Source: Nitrospirota bacterium | GTDB lineage: Bacteria > Nitrospirota > UBA9217 | Assembly (NCBI GenBank): GCA_029858565.1 | Contig: JAOUEV010000003.1 | Span: 1 to 64,000 of the forward strand | DNA: 64,000 nucleotides | Direction: 5' to 3' | In this document: positions 1 through 9,983 of the stretch, piece by piece | Layout of the letters: each line of letters opens with the position of its first letter | How positions within the stretch are numbered: the stretch's first letter is position 1 | The notes under the pieces: generated by a model | Database searches by the model: none | Told to the model about the DNA's origin: nothing | What the model saw: only the letters and a program-made list of their open reading frames with translations | Program-made: the position numbers and the translations under genes

Positions 1-2
1 GC

Positions 3-464
3 CACGGCTACGCGGTCGCGGGCACCGCCTCGCGGGGAGAGGATGCTGTGGCCCGGATCGAGGCGGCGCCGCCGCCGGACCTGATCCTGATGGACATGAA
101 GGACGCGCAGGCGGTCCCGGGGGCCGGGTTCCTGCACGCTACGCTCGAAACGCGCGACGAACTCCTGGCGAAGAAACCGAAAAAGGCCGAGTTGATGGTG
201 CGCATCATGCGGCGCACGCTGGAATGGATGGCAAAGGCACCACCCGACGAAATCGTCTGGCGGGCGGAGGTCCGCGGCCCCGTGGAGCGCCGCTGGCTGC
301 TTCATACGCTCCGCAAGTACCCGCACAGGTACAGTCCCGACGGCAGGTTCTCGGAAAAACAGCTTGAGGAAACTGGGCTGTTCTTCCGCGAGGCCAATCC
401 CGATCAGTCGGGGTTCGTTCTGAAGGACATGATCGTAGATCTCTGGAGCGGGAGCAGAGGATAG
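3..464 (+). CDS. Partial chimeric ORF: response-regulator REC fragment (…ARIEAAPPPDLILMDMK) fused in frame to an ABC-transporter substrate-binding-protein-like C-terminus
   Basis: First 101 nt identical to 3708-3808; downstream sequence FLHATLETRDELLAKKPKKAELMVRIMRRTLEWM resembles the C-terminal region of NitT/TauT-type binding proteins; 5' end truncated by window. Confidence 0.5.
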   Translation, partial: HGYAVAGTASRGEDAVARIEAAPPPDLILMDMKDAQAVPGAGFLHATLETRDELLAKKPKKAELMVRIMRRTLEWMAKAPPDEIVWRAEVRGPVERRWLLHTLRKYPHRYSPDGRFSEKQLEETGLFFREANPDQSGFVLKDMIVDLWSGSRG

Positions 465-488
465 GCGGGACCTGCACGAAGACATGCC

Positions 489-3400
489 ATGATACAATCA
501 CTGCAAAAACAGATAACCATCAGGCTTATCACGGCTCTGGTGACCATGGCCTTGCTGGTCTCCGCAGGCATATATCTGCTCCATGAACGCACATTAGAGC
601 ATACCCGGCAAAATAGAATACGGGTGCTGACCGCATATCACAAGCACTGGATGGCAGCGTACGAGGAAAGAACCGCGCAGACAGCTTTCGCAATTCGCAC
701 CAGCATCGAGTTCTCCGGGGTGCTTGACCTGCCCTCTGGCGCGAGAGAGCGGTTTCAGGCCTACTTCCTGTCCCTGAGCAGCAGCGGTATGCAGTTCACC
801 CACGCGATCGTCGTCGATCAAACAGGCAGAACGGTCGTCCAGGCGGGACCGAAGGACGAACTGCCGGCGATCGGTGCATTCCCGGCACGCTCCGCAGACT
901 GGCATTTTGAGGCCGACCGGGGAACGCTGTACCGAGTAACAAAACAAAATCTCCGGCTCGGTAAAAGGGGAGCAGGTGCGTTGTTCCTGTTCCAGCCCCT
1001 GGGGAACAGCATGCTGGTAGAAGGGGCCCATCCGGAAAGCGTTGTTTATCTGCTCTGGGACGGGAAGGTCATCGCCTCGTCGCGGGGTCAGGAGGGGGGC
1101 GAGAACTTTGTGCGCCGTTCGGGCGAGGTGCATTCAGGACTCAACTACGAGGCGGTGGTGACAATTCCCTGGATCGGCCGCGGAACGGCCGCGGAAAAAG
1201 CCCCTGTCCTGAATGCCTGGATAAGGGTTCCCGATAACTTGCCGTTTCTTGAGGTCACGGGGATCACCCTGGTGGCGCTTGCGGCCATGATCTCGCTTCT
1301 CTACTGGCTGCTTGGTGCGTGGCTGGGGCGCATTTTGCAGCGTGTCGAAGTTCTGAGAAACCGGGCGCGTCTTTTCACCCAGGAACGATCTCCTCCTGCG
1401 CTCTCGGAGGTTCTCCCCGGTGGAGGACCAGGAGGGCTGGACGAGGTAGCAGAGCTTGATGCCGAGTTCTCTATCATGATCGAAGCGGTGCTGGTCAGGG
1501 AACGGGACCTGTGCGCTTCGGAGGAGCAGTACCGGACGATATTCGATGCCGCATCGGACGGGATCATCATTGCCGATCCACGGACGCAGCGATTCATCTC
1601 AATGAACCTTTCCATGATGCGGATGCTGGGGATCGAGTGGGATGACGTGGCGGGGCTGAGCGTCGCCGACATCCATCCTGCGGATGCCTTGTCGCGCGTT
1701 GCGGGCATTTTCGAGCAGATCGTGAAAGGCGAGATCGATCATTTCGATAACATCCCGCTGCTGCACAAGGACGGCAGGGTGGTTATCACGGAAGGATCGG
1801 CATCGTGGCTCCAGATGAAAGGCGACCGCTATCTTGCCGGGTTCTTCCGTGACGTGACGGAGCGGAAGCGTGCTGCCGAGGAGCTTGAGCAGTCTTATGC
1901 GGAGGTCGAACGGTTTCGACTGATGGTCGAATACTCCCAACAGGCGATCGGGACCGCCAACCTGGACGCCTCGATCACCTACGGCAATTCGGCGCTTCTT
2001 GGCCTGCTCGGGATCGCGTCGCTGGAGGAGTTCCGGAAGTACACCTTCAAGGACTTTTACGCGGACGACGATCTGGATTACCTGACGGAGACCATACTCC
2101 CTGCCGTGCAGTCACAGGGCAGCTGGACGGGTGAGGTCCCGCTCCGTGCGTTATCAGGCCGCAGCATTCCGACGATCCATAACCTGTATCTCATCCGGGA
2201 CGGCCAGGGAAATCCAGTCGCTTTTTCGAACATCATCACCGACATCAGTGAGTGGAAGCGCGCCGAGGAAGAGCTCTGGAGCGCGAAACAGTTCAGCGAC
2301 AGCCTGATCCGGACGGCGAATGTCCTTGTGGTGGTGTTGAACTCCCGGCGGGAAGTGCTCCAGTTGAACAAAACAGGAGAGGAGATCACGGGATACCGGC
2401 AGGAGGAGATCTTGGGCCGGTCGTGGTTCGATGTCCTGGCGCCGCGCGACCGGTTCCCCGAGGTTTGGGAAGATTTCCTGCGGCTGACGAAGATGAAGGA
2501 GTTCGCGAGCACGTTCAGCAACCCCATCGTAACGAAGAGCGGCGCTGAGCGCATCATCTCCTGGCAGAACAGCACGCTGGCAACGAATAACGGCATTGTG
2601 ACGGTGTCCTTCGGGATCGACATAACCGAGCGGAAACATGCTGAAGAACGGCACCGGAACATCCTGAAAACCGCCATTGACGGCTACTGGCTCACCGATG
2701 CAAAGGGCCGGCTGCTTGAGGTGAATGACGCCTACTGCCGGATGAGCGGCTACAGCCGCGATGAGCTGCTCACCATGGCCATTCCGGACCTCGAAGCCGG
2801 GGAAAATCCCGAAGAGACACGCGAACACATCGAAAAGATCATGTCGCAGGGCTCCGACCGGTTCGTATCCCAGCACCGACGCAAGAACGGAACGCTCATG
2901 GACATGGAGATCAGTGTGCAGTATTCCAAGGAGCAAGGCGGGATGTTCATCGCCTTCCTGCAGGATGTTACGGAGCGCAAGCGCGCGGAAGACGCGATCA
3001 GAGTGTCGCTCCGCGAAAAGGAGACGCTGCTCAAGGAAGTGCACCACCGGGTGAAGAACAATTTGCAGATCATCTCCAGCGTTCTGTACTTCCAGGCGCA
3101 AAAGATCGTGGAGCCCGCCAGCCTGGCGGTGTTCGAGGAAGCGCGGAACCGGCTGCGGTCCATGGTCCTGGTGCACGAGAAGCTGTACCGGTCCCGGGAC
3201 CTGGCCCACGTCGATATCCGGGACTACCTGCAGAGTCTCGTCGACGAGCTGCGTATCTCTCATGCCGAGAAGAGCCGGGGACTGCAGGTGCACGTGAAGG
3301 TCCCGGAGCTGTACCTGCCGATCGAGACCGCGCTGCCTGCGGGAATGATCATCAATGAGCTCGTGACGAATATCTTCAAGTACGCCTTCCCCTCCGGCAG

Positions 3401-3638
3401 CGGGGGGGATGCCTGGATCCGGATCGATCGGCAGGGCGGAACCGTTCGCATCGAAGTCGGCGACAATGGAGCCGGCATCCCGGTGGGCGTCAGCGCTGAT
3501 CAGCCCGCGACCTTCGGGCTGCAGCTGGTCGGCAATCTGGCGAAGCAGCTGAACGGCTCGGTAGCGATCGAGCGCGGGCAGGGCACGCGGGTCGTCGTTT
3601 CCTTCCCGATCTCCTCGAGCATGGGAGGCAGTGCATGA
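489..3638 (+). CDS. Multi-PAS sensor histidine kinase with N-terminal membrane/extracytoplasmic sensor region and HisKA_2-type DHp (EVHHRVKNNLQIISS)
   Basis: 1049 aa ORF; several PAS S-box segments ending in DVTERKRAEE; C-terminal ATPase-like NELVTNIFKYAF...DNGAGIP. Confidence 0.88.
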   Translation: MIQSLQKQITIRLITALVTMALLVSAGIYLLHERTLEHTRQNRIRVLTAYHKHWMAAYEERTAQTAFAIRTSIEFSGVLDLPSGARERFQAYFLSLSSSGMQFTHAIVVDQTGRTVVQAGPKDELPAIGAFPARSADWHFEADRGTLYRVTKQNLRLGKRGAGALFLFQPLGNSMLVEGAHPESVVYLLWDGKVIASSRGQEGGENFVRRSGEVHSGLNYEAVVTIPWIGRGTAAEKAPVLNAWIRVPDNLPFLEVTGITLVALAAMISLLYWLLGAWLGRILQRVEVLRNRARLFTQERSPPALSEVLPGGGPGGLDEVAELDAEFSIMIEAVLVRERDLCASEEQYRTIFDAASDGIIIADPRTQRFISMNLSMMRMLGIEWDDVAGLSVADIHPADALSRVAGIFEQIVKGEIDHFDNIPLLHKDGRVVITEGSASWLQMKGDRYLAGFFRDVTERKRAAEELEQSYAEVERFRLMVEYSQQAIGTANLDASITYGNSALLGLLGIASLEEFRKYTFKDFYADDDLDYLTETILPAVQSQGSWTGEVPLRALSGRSIPTIHNLYLIRDGQGNPVAFSNIITDISEWKRAEEELWSAKQFSDSLIRTANVLVVVLNSRREVLQLNKTGEEITGYRQEEILGRSWFDVLAPRDRFPEVWEDFLRLTKMKEFASTFSNPIVTKSGAERIISWQNSTLATNNGIVTVSFGIDITERKHAEERHRNILKTAIDGYWLTDAKGRLLEVNDAYCRMSGYSRDELLTMAIPDLEAGENPEETREHIEKIMSQGSDRFVSQHRRKNGTLMDMEISVQYSKEQGGMFIAFLQDVTERKRAEDAIRVSLREKETLLKEVHHRVKNNLQIISSVLYFQAQKIVEPASLAVFEEARNRLRSMVLVHEKLYRSRDLAHVDIRDYLQSLVDELRISHAEKSRGLQVHVKVPELYLPIETALPAGMIINELVTNIFKYAFPSGSGGDAWIRIDRQGGTVRIEVGDNGAGIPVGVSADQPATFGLQLVGNLAKQLNGSVAIERGQGTRVVVSFPISSSMGGSA

Positions 3639-6562
3639 CAAAAGAACGGATCTTCATTGTCGAGGACGAGGCCCTCATTGCCATGGAGCTGAAGGACCGG
3701 CTCGAGCGCCACGGCTACGCGGTCGCGGGCACCGCCTCGCGGGGAGAGGATGCTGTGGCCCGGATCGAGGCGGCGCCGCCGCCGGACCTGATCCTGATGG
3801 ACATGAAGCTTGCGGGCGAGCTGGACGGCGTGGAGACCGCCGGGCGGATCCGCGAGCGCCGCGACATTCCCGTCATCTTCCTGACGGCCTATGCGGACGA
3901 CCTGCTTCTGGAGCGGGCAAAGCAGATCTCTCCCTTCGGCTACCTGGTGAAGCCTTTCGACGACCGCACCCTGCATTCGACGATCGAGATGGCGCTCCAC
4001 AGGATCGGCCTGGAGCGGCAGGTCCGGGAGAGCGAACTGCGGTTCCGGTCGCTGGTGGCGACCGTGCCCGGCGCGGTGTATACGTTTCGCGTGGACCCCG
4101 CGGGCCTGCGCTCGGTGCCTTTTATCAGCGACGGCATCATCCCCATGATCGGAATGACGCCCGCGGAGATCATGGCCGATGTCGAAGCGGCCTTCCATCG
4201 GGTCCCCGCGGAAGAGCGCGCCGGCATGGAGGAATCGATCGACGCTTCCCGCCAGGCGCTTTCGCCGTGGCTGCACGAATTTCCCTTTCTCACGGCAACG
4301 GGCGAGCGAAAATGGATACGGGGCAATTCCCTGCCGCAGCGGGAGCCCGACGGGTCCACGGTCTGGAACGGCGTTTTTGTTGACATCACCGAACACAAGC
4401 TGGCCGAGGAATCGCTCATCCGCCTGAACCGGGCGCTCCGGACGCTCAGCCGATGCAACGAAAAGCTCGTGCACGCGCAACATGAAGAAGAATTGCTCCA
4501 CGACATCTGCTCGGTCATCGTGACCGAGACCGGCTACCGTATGGCCTGGGTGGGATATGCGGAGCACGATGAGGCAAAGACCGTCCGTCCCGTGCGGTGG
4601 CGCGGATTCGAGGACGACTACCTGAATACCGTGAAAATCAGCTGGGCCGACAATGAATATGGCCGCGGTCCCACGGGAACGGCCATCCGGACCGGCAGGC
4701 ACCTCGTTGTGCAAAACGTGCAGACCGATCCCCGTTTCGCTCTCTGGAAAGAGGAGGCCGCCAAACGGGGGTACGAGTCGATCATCGGGCTGCCGCTGAA
4801 GACCGGGGACACGGTCCTGGGCGCGCTGACGATCTACGACATGGAGCCCGACGCTTTCGACGATGACGAGGTAAAACTGCTGACGGAGCTTGCCGAGGAT
4901 ATCGCTTTCGGCATTGCGGCGATCCGCGAACGGGCTGCCCGCGAAAAAGCGGAAACGCAGGTCCAAAGGAACTACGACACCCAGCGCGTCATCGCCGAGC
5001 TGCTGAACTTCTCCCTGACCGAGGTGACGCTGCAGGCCGTTTTCCAGCGCGCCCTCGACCTGATCCTGTCCATTCCGTGGCTCTCTTTTGAATCGAAAGG
5101 AGGCATCTTCCGCTCCACGGGGGAGGGCGGCGAACTGCTCCTTTTGGCCGAGAAGAACATGGAAGCGTTCCGCCGGGAGCGGTGTTCCGTTGTGCCGCAG
5201 GGGAGATGTCTCTGCGGCCGCGCGGCCGCAACGAAAAAGCTCGTTTTTGCCGACCGGATCGACGAACGGCACGAGATCCGCCATCAGGGCGATACTCCTC
5301 ACGGCCACTACTGCGTTCCCATCCTCCAGGGCGGCGCCCTGCTCGGCGTCATCAATATCTACGTGCGGGAGGGGCATGTGAGAACGGCAATGGAAGAGGA
5401 GTTCCTTGCTACTGTCGCCAATGCTCTTGCCGGGATCATCCAGCGGCAGGAGGCGGAGGATGACCGGGAGCTGCTGGTCAACGATCTCCGGAAGACCGTT
5501 GCCCTGGTCTCCCACTCCCAAAAGGAGTGGCAGCAGACCTTCGACGGCATCGGGGACATGATCTCGATCCATGATACGCAGTGCACCGTGATCAGGGCGA
5601 ACAGGGCATTCGCGGCGTTCCTCGGAAAACAGCCCCAGGAGGTCGTGAACCGGAAATGCCATGAGATCATGCATGGCACCTGTCACCCGCTCACGGGCTG
5701 TCCCCATGTGCGGACCCTGGGCGACGGCAACACCCATACCGAGGAGGTTCACGATCCCAAGTCCGGCAAGACGCTCCAGGTCTCGACCTTTCCCTGGTAC
5801 GACAATGCCGGCGCTGTGGCCGGCAGCATCCACATTGCCAAGGACATAACCGGGGAGAAGGACCGGGAAATGCGCCTGATCCTCGCCGAACGACTCGCTT
5901 CGCTCGGCCAGATGGCATCGGGGATCGCCCATGAGATCAACAATCCGCTGGCGGCCATATCCGGATGCACCGAGGGGCTCCTGGGCAGGATCGGTCAGGA
6001 CCGGTACGACGCGGAATTCTTCGTTCGCTATCTGAACATCATCGGGGAAGAGGTCAGTCGGTGCAAGAACATCACCACGAACATGCTCTCCTTTGTGCGC
6101 ATGGCGAGCCCGGACCGCAAACCGCTCGACCTTCCCGGCCTCATGGACAAGACCCTCGCCATCATCGGCATCCAGGGCAGGCTGAAGAAAGTCGACGTGA
6201 TCAAAAGCTATCAGGACCCGATGCCTGCGGTGCCGGGCAGCGAGGGGGAAGTGCGCCAGTTCCTGCTGGCCATGGTCACGAACGCCGTCGATGCCATGAA
6301 GGACAAAGGCGTGCTCACCATCGGGATCATGGCGGACGGAGGCCGGGCGAAAATCTCGATCGCCGACAGCGGCGCTGGCATCCTGCCTGAGAACCTCTCC
6401 AGGATCTTCGATCCCTTTTTCACCACCAAGACCGAGTCCGGAGGCACCGGGCTCGGCCTGTCCATTGCCAAGAAGATCATTGCCAATCACAACGGCACGA
6501 TAGACGTCCTTTCCGCGCCGGAAAAAGGCACCACCTTCACGATCACCCTTCCGCTCTCCTGA
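3635..6562 (+). CDS. Hybrid sensor kinase: N-terminal REC, PAS, two GAF-like regions, Cys-rich PAS, HisKA (GIAHEINNPLAAISG), HATPase
   Basis: 975 aa ORF overlapping the upstream stop by ATGA; REC motif LILMDMK; HATPase TGLGLSIAKKII. Confidence 0.9.
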   Translation: MTKERIFIVEDEALIAMELKDRLERHGYAVAGTASRGEDAVARIEAAPPPDLILMDMKLAGELDGVETAGRIRERRDIPVIFLTAYADDLLLERAKQISPFGYLVKPFDDRTLHSTIEMALHRIGLERQVRESELRFRSLVATVPGAVYTFRVDPAGLRSVPFISDGIIPMIGMTPAEIMADVEAAFHRVPAEERAGMEESIDASRQALSPWLHEFPFLTATGERKWIRGNSLPQREPDGSTVWNGVFVDITEHKLAEESLIRLNRALRTLSRCNEKLVHAQHEEELLHDICSVIVTETGYRMAWVGYAEHDEAKTVRPVRWRGFEDDYLNTVKISWADNEYGRGPTGTAIRTGRHLVVQNVQTDPRFALWKEEAAKRGYESIIGLPLKTGDTVLGALTIYDMEPDAFDDDEVKLLTELAEDIAFGIAAIRERAAREKAETQVQRNYDTQRVIAELLNFSLTEVTLQAVFQRALDLILSIPWLSFESKGGIFRSTGEGGELLLLAEKNMEAFRRERCSVVPQGRCLCGRAAATKKLVFADRIDERHEIRHQGDTPHGHYCVPILQGGALLGVINIYVREGHVRTAMEEEFLATVANALAGIIQRQEAEDDRELLVNDLRKTVALVSHSQKEWQQTFDGIGDMISIHDTQCTVIRANRAFAAFLGKQPQEVVNRKCHEIMHGTCHPLTGCPHVRTLGDGNTHTEEVHDPKSGKTLQVSTFPWYDNAGAVAGSIHIAKDITGEKDREMRLILAERLASLGQMASGIAHEINNPLAAISGCTEGLLGRIGQDRYDAEFFVRYLNIIGEEVSRCKNITTNMLSFVRMASPDRKPLDLPGLMDKTLAIIGIQGRLKKVDVIKSYQDPMPAVPGSEGEVRQFLLAMVTNAVDAMKDKGVLTIGIMADGGRAKISIADSGAGILPENLSRIFDPFFTTKTESGGTGLGLSIAKKIIANHNGTIDVLSAPEKGTTFTITLPLS

Positions 6563-6587
6563 TATCCGCGGATAAGCCTGCCATTCA

Positions 6588-6619
6588 GGCAGAATGCCCT
6601 GTGAACAGGGCATTCTGCC
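6588..6619. repeat. Perfect 14-bp stem / TGAA-loop hairpin downstream of the kinase gene
   Basis: GGCAGAATGCCCTG-TGAA-CAGGGCATTCTGCC read directly; no T-tract follows. Confidence 0.8.
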
Positions 6620-6787
6620 ACGTTACCTTGACCGCAGCCGCCTTGAACTCATTGAAAACATGATAAATCGATGCGGGCATGGGTATTGCTATCTTGATAC
6701 AAGAGAGAATCAGTGCGTTTTATCTCTGCATGCATCGTACAAACCACATCCCCGTCAAAAGGGTGCTGTTGCTAAAGGAGATTCTTA

Positions 6788-7180
6788 ATGCTGAACAAGG
6801 TCCTGGTAGTGGATGATTCCCCTCTGATAAGGGAAATGTGCAGGAACATGCTCAAGGGGCGGTCCCGGGAGATTCTCTCCGCGGGGAGCGGGTGCGAAGC
6901 TTTTGAGATGATGAAGCTGCATCCTGACACGGAACTGGTGCTGCTCGATATTCATATGCCTGCGGTAAGCGGTCTGGCCGTACTTGCCGCATTCAAGGAA
7001 ACGGAAGCATTTCGTCATGTTCCGGTCATTCTCCTGTCGCAGCGCGGCGACGAATCAGCTGTTTCGCGCGGCCTTGAACTGGGCGCGTCCGGCGCTGTTT
7101 CAAAGTACGAGAACCTGCGGGAACTGCCCGGCCTGGTGGGACGCACGGTTTCCGCAGCGCGTCCGGCCGGATGCTGCTGA
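6788..7180 (+). CDS. Stand-alone response regulator receiver domain
   Basis: 130 aa; MLNKVLVVDDSPLIREM...LVLLDIHMPAVSG. Confidence 0.9.
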   Translation: MLNKVLVVDDSPLIREMCRNMLKGRSREILSAGSGCEAFEMMKLHPDTELVLLDIHMPAVSGLAVLAAFKETEAFRHVPVILLSQRGDESAVSRGLELGASGAVSKYENLRELPGLVGRTVSAARPAGCC

Positions 7181-9753
7181 TGAGGCGCGGGCACGGGTAC
7201 GCTATGGGCATATTGTTTCCCCTGAAAATCAAGATCATCGTGCTGATCCTCCTTCTTGCGCTCATGTCGGGAGGGTACGCATGGTATCACTATACCGACA
7301 TCGTAGAACATGATACCCGGCATTCGCGCATACTGGCACGCGAGGTGACTGCCGACGCGGCGCGAATGCTTGATGAACTTGTCGACCGCACGTTCACGCT
7401 GCTGCGGGCGGTTGCCCGGCATCCCTCGGTGATCGGCCATGACAGCATGGCAAGCCATCGCCTGTTTGTCGATCTGCTCGGCGCGGAGCCGCATCTGCTG
7501 AATGTTATTGCCGTGGATGCAAAGGGCCGCATGTTCGGCAGCGCGGTCCGTCCCCATGCAGCGCAGATGCTGAACCACGGGGATTCGCCGTGGTTCCGAC
7601 AGGCGCTCAAGGGTCCTTTTACGGGCGGTTATCACCGCTCGCGGTTGTCCGAATCAAAGACCGTTATGGTCGCCCTGCCGGTCCGCGACAAAGCAGGCAG
7701 GGTCGCGGGGGCCGTTGCCGCGCCCCTGAACCTTGACAGCGTCGGCGGCGCGCTGAAGACAAAACTCTGGCTGCCCGCAGGCGCTATTCTGCACGTCCTT
7801 GACAACCAGGGCAACATGCTCATTGATACTGAAGAAAAAGGCCCCGGCGATCACAGCATCCCGGTCAATGCCGCCTCGTCCGAAGGGACGATCGAGAATG
7901 ACAGAAACGGCGTACCGCATCTTCTGACCGCTGTTGACACAACCGCGGGCGGGTGGAAGGTCATCATGGCCATCCCGCTCACCGTGGTATATCAGGACGC
8001 CCATGCCTTTGGAAAACGGTTCATCGCGGTCTTCCTTGTCTTGACGTTCGCGTCTCTTACCGCGGGCCTGCTCTTCGCGGAACGGGTCGGAAAGCGGCTC
8101 GCGGAAGTGACGAAGGGGATGCAGCAGATGGAGCAGGGGAACCTGACCGCACGGATCCATTCCGAGGGAAACGACGAACTGCACGCCATCGCCGTACAGT
8201 TCAACGCCATGGCGGACGCCCGGAACCGCGCCGAGGAGGCGCTCAAGGAAACCATGGCCGCGGTCTCCGAGGAAAAAACCAGGACCCAGGAGATCCTCGA
8301 ATCCATCCCCGATGCGATCAGCATCCAGGATACGCAGTTCCGGGTGTTGTACCAGAACGCCGCGCACAAGCAGATCTTGGGCGACCGCACCGGGGAGTTC
8401 TGCTACCAGGCGTACGAGCGGAACGACGGGGTCTGCGACGGCTGCGGGCTCGCCATGGCATTCCGGGACGGGAAGCCCCATGTCGTCGTCCGGTCCGTGC
8501 CGATCGAGGGGCGGGGCATGGTGCATGTCGAGATCGCCACGACGCCGCTCCGGGACGGAGCGGGCAGGATCATGGCCGGCATCGAAGTGGCGCGGGACAT
8601 TACCGGGCGTATGCACATGGAGGCCGAACGCGAACGGCTCATCGGGGAACTGCAGAACCATGTCGAGCAGATATCCCGCGCCAAGAGGGAGTGGCAGGCC
8701 ACCTTTGACGCGATCACCGATCCCGTCTCGATCCACGATAGGCAGTTCCGGGTTATCCGGGCCAACCGGGCGTTCTCGCAACTGGCGGGGATCGAAGCAG
8801 CCTCGATCGTCAATCAAAAATGCTATGACATGATGCGTCTTGCCTGCGACCCCTCGAAGAACTGTCCGCACACTGCGACGCTCCAGGGAGTCGTGTCCTG
8901 CTCCCGCGAGGTGCTCGATCCCCGAACGAACCGGTTGTTCCAGATCACGACCTTTCCGTACCACGGCGAGGACGGCGATTTGCTCGGATCGGTGCATATT
9001 GCCAAGGATGTCACGGAGCAGAAGGACCAGGAGCAACGTCTTGCCATGAGCGAGCGTTTCGCCGCGCTCGGACGGATGGCTTCCGGCATCGCCCATGAGA
9101 TCAACAATCCGCTTGCGGCCATATCCGGCTGTGCCGAGGGTCTTCTGAACCGCATGGAGCGGGAAAGCATTGACCCCGAGATGTTCAAACGGTACCTCTC
9201 GATCATCCAGGAGGAGGTCTACCGGTGCAAGAGCATCACCACCAGCATGCTGTCCTTTACGCGCAAGGAGTCCTTTGAACGGAAATTACTGGACCTGCGG
9301 GATGTCGTGCGAAAAGCGACCGAACTGATCGGTTTCCAGGGAGGACTGAAAAGCGCGGAGGTCGTCCAGGAGATCTCCCCGGACCTTCCGCTCATCTACG
9401 GCAGCGAGGGCGAACTCGGGCAGGTCTTTCTCACGCTCCTGACGAACGCGCTCGATGCCATGGACGAGCGCGGGACCGTGACGATCCAGGCGGCCGCGGA
9501 CAACGGCGCCCTCCGGGTGACTGTCCGGGACACCGGTCCCGGGATCGCTCCGGAAGACCTGGGCCGGCTCTTTGAGCCGTTTTTTACGACCAAAACGGGC
9601 AAGGGGGGGAGCGGGCTGGGGCTGTCCATCGCGAATCGGATCATCGCAAATCATCAGGGCGCCCTTACGGTATCGTCAAAACCGGGCGAAGGCGCGGTGT
9701 TCACGCTCACCTTGCCGGTGCCATCAAAGATACGGGAGGAGATCTCCGGATGA
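7171..9753 (+). CDS. Membrane sensor histidine kinase: Cache-like sensor, HAMP, two Cys-containing PAS domains, HisKA, HATPase (start may be 7204)
   Basis: 860 aa; GIAHEINNPLAAISGCAEGLL; GSGLGLSIANRII; paralogous to the 3635-6562 protein in its C-terminal half. Confidence 0.9.
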   Translation: MLLMRRGHGYAMGILFPLKIKIIVLILLLALMSGGYAWYHYTDIVEHDTRHSRILAREVTADAARMLDELVDRTFTLLRAVARHPSVIGHDSMASHRLFVDLLGAEPHLLNVIAVDAKGRMFGSAVRPHAAQMLNHGDSPWFRQALKGPFTGGYHRSRLSESKTVMVALPVRDKAGRVAGAVAAPLNLDSVGGALKTKLWLPAGAILHVLDNQGNMLIDTEEKGPGDHSIPVNAASSEGTIENDRNGVPHLLTAVDTTAGGWKVIMAIPLTVVYQDAHAFGKRFIAVFLVLTFASLTAGLLFAERVGKRLAEVTKGMQQMEQGNLTARIHSEGNDELHAIAVQFNAMADARNRAEEALKETMAAVSEEKTRTQEILESIPDAISIQDTQFRVLYQNAAHKQILGDRTGEFCYQAYERNDGVCDGCGLAMAFRDGKPHVVVRSVPIEGRGMVHVEIATTPLRDGAGRIMAGIEVARDITGRMHMEAERERLIGELQNHVEQISRAKREWQATFDAITDPVSIHDRQFRVIRANRAFSQLAGIEAASIVNQKCYDMMRLACDPSKNCPHTATLQGVVSCSREVLDPRTNRLFQITTFPYHGEDGDLLGSVHIAKDVTEQKDQEQRLAMSERFAALGRMASGIAHEINNPLAAISGCAEGLLNRMERESIDPEMFKRYLSIIQEEVYRCKSITTSMLSFTRKESFERKLLDLRDVVRKATELIGFQGGLKSAEVVQEISPDLPLIYGSEGELGQVFLTLLTNALDAMDERGTVTIQAAADNGALRVTVRDTGPGIAPEDLGRLFEPFFTTKTGKGGSGLGLSIANRIIANHQGALTVSSKPGEGAVFTLTLPVPSKIREEISG

Positions 9754-9983
9754 GGAAATTGAACTGCTGGGAACACAAGAACTGCGGCTATCCAAAGCAC
9801 TGACCTGCGTTCCCTGCCATCTCCGGGAACGAGGTCCTTGCACCCGGGCAAACACCCTGTCTTTGCACCGGGGACCGGATGCAGGGACTCTCTGTGCCCA
9901 TTCCTGCTATACTTACCTAGAAGTAAGCTGTAAAATCCCGGACCGCGACGGCCGCGTTCCGAAACGAGTATTATCTTATCCGT

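Noticed and set aside
3500-6613. 1037-aa minus-strand ORF antisense to the hybrid kinase
   Set aside because: Antisense ORF of a well-supported kinase gene in high-GC DNA; no family motifs.
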